A stretch of 64,000 nucleotides of DNA from Pseudomonas sp. B21-040 (GTDB taxonomy: Bacteria > Pseudomonadota > Gammaproteobacteria > Pseudomonadales > Pseudomonadaceae): positions 5,263,501 through 5,327,500 of the forward strand of contig NZ_CP087176.1 in the NCBI RefSeq assembly GCF_024748695.1. Reading direction: 5' to 3'. Position 1 is the stretch's first letter, and every line of letters begins with the position of its first letter. The position numbers and the translations under genes are program-made. Of the stretch, positions 63,464 to 64,000 are shown in pieces. The notes beneath the pieces were generated by a model, which was not told the origin of the DNA, did no database searches, and worked only from the letters and a program-made list of their open reading frames with translations.

Positions 63464-64000
63464 ATGACCGAAATACTGCTTACGCTTATCAGCGCTGCCC
63501 TGATCAACAACGTCGTGTTGCACTGGCCGCTGGGCGTCGATCCACTGGTGGGCAATGAGCATCGGCAAGTCCATGCGCTGGGTATAGCGACGGCATGCCT
63601 GACGCTGATCGTCGGCCTGTCGGGCTATTTGGCCAACCGTTGGTTGCTGGTGCCGCTGGATCTGACATCACTGCGTCTATTCGTGTTCTTGCCATTGAGC
63701 GTTCTGCTGATTGGGCCATTGTTGAAAGCACTGTCACGGTTACTGCCGACACTGGCGTTCGACGGCCTCTGGCCACTGCTGGCAGGCAACGCGGGCGTGC
63801 TCGGCCTGACGTTGCTCAACGCCCAGGACGACAAAGGATTCTTTCACGCAACCGCCCTGAGCCTCGGCGCCGGGCTGGGGTTTTGGCTGGTGCTGAGCCT
63901 GTTCAGCGATTTGCGCCAGCGCACACTCGATAACGATGTCCCCCTGCCCTTTCGAGGCCTGCCGATCGAGTTGATCGGGGCCGGACTGATTGCAGTGGCA
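63464..64000 (+). CDS. rsxA: RsxA/RnfA membrane subunit (3' end beyond window)
   Basis: The first 179 codons of an Rnf/Rsx complex subunit; the frame is open to the window edge. It aligns with RsxA from the start (MTEILLTLISAALINNVVLH) through VPLDLTSLRLFVFLPLS and AGNAGVLGLTLLNAQD. The complex couples electron transfer between NADH and ferredoxin or SoxR to ion movement. In canonical RsxA the Cys of GLCPFMG (residue 26) and the Cys of TTNCAVLG help bind a [2Fe-2S] cluster; here they are Asp26 (GVDPLVG) and Ala110 (AGNAGVLG). Only one cysteine (residue 45) remains. Start chosen by alignment; the ribosome site is weak. Confidence 0.85.
   Translation, partial: MTEILLTLISAALINNVVLHWPLGVDPLVGNEHRQVHALGIATACLTLIVGLSGYLANRWLLVPLDLTSLRLFVFLPLSVLLIGPLLKALSRLLPTLAFDGLWPLLAGNAGVLGLTLLNAQDDKGFFHATALSLGAGLGFWLVLSLFSDLRQRTLDNDVPLPFRGLPIELIGAGLIAVA

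Noticed and set aside
61175..63574. 799-codon open frame antisense to metG
   Set aside because: It is a shadow of the high-GC metG coding strand: no ribosome site, no recognisable domain, and low-complexity His/Gln/Arg-rich translation.

Overview
The window is chromosomal DNA from a fluorescent-group Pseudomonas. The evidence is high GC, protein families typical of the genus, and many Pseudomonas-type intergenic palindromes. From memory, gene order from argP to the short-chain dehydrogenase at 59.7 kb largely follows the P. aeruginosa PAO1 segment PA4363-PA4389 (argP, argO, sodB, bifA, icmP, mexVW, inaA, colSR, groELS, fxsA). I saw no rRNA, tRNA or CRISPR array.

1-3.8 kb: the 3' end of a Tc (toxin complex) locus. 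It has a TcB C-terminus, a complete TcC with an unrecognised C-terminal toxin module, and a 43-codon remnant of a second tccC. 3.8-8.6 kb: a MifS/MifR-type two-component system and an alpha-ketoglutarate-type permease. The permease has a canonical sigma-54 promoter and two palindromic candidate activator sites. 8.7-11.2 kb: flavin reductase, a small unknown, a monooxygenase-fold protein and an AraC regulator. 11.4-19.8 kb: a polyamine-type ABC transporter, an aldehyde dehydrogenase and a ThDP decarboxylase resembling AruI, with a divergent LysR gene. This looks like uptake and catabolism of a nitrogenous carbon source.

19.9-30.2 kb: metabolic and regulatory genes, including pobA with its AraC regulator, a DHA2 exporter, a periplasmic double-Cache protein, a coiled-coil membrane protein and an extended SDR. 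30.2-34.6 kb: argP/ACT protein/argO, sodB, and a DUF6124 gene behind a long hairpin-rich leader, followed by about 1.1 kb of repeats without a credible gene. 34.6-48.2 kb: bifA, icmP, an IS1182-type insertion sequence, a di-heme lipoprotein/imelysin/DUF1513 operon and mexVW. The IS sits exactly in the TTCG loop of the icmP terminator.

48.4-55.1 kb: an envelope-stress block with ColRS, a methyltransferase-InaA-small protein operon, an LtaS-like alkaline-phosphatase-superfamily protein and a PAP2 phosphatase. Candidate ColR boxes precede both flanking operons. 55.2-64 kb: groESL with a heat-shock promoter, fxsA, a HugZ-like protein, an SDR, apbC/mrp, metG and the start of rsxA. The RsxA fragment lacks both conserved cluster cysteines.

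Almost every convergent or long gap holds an inverted repeat of one of about five sequence families. These are listed individually.
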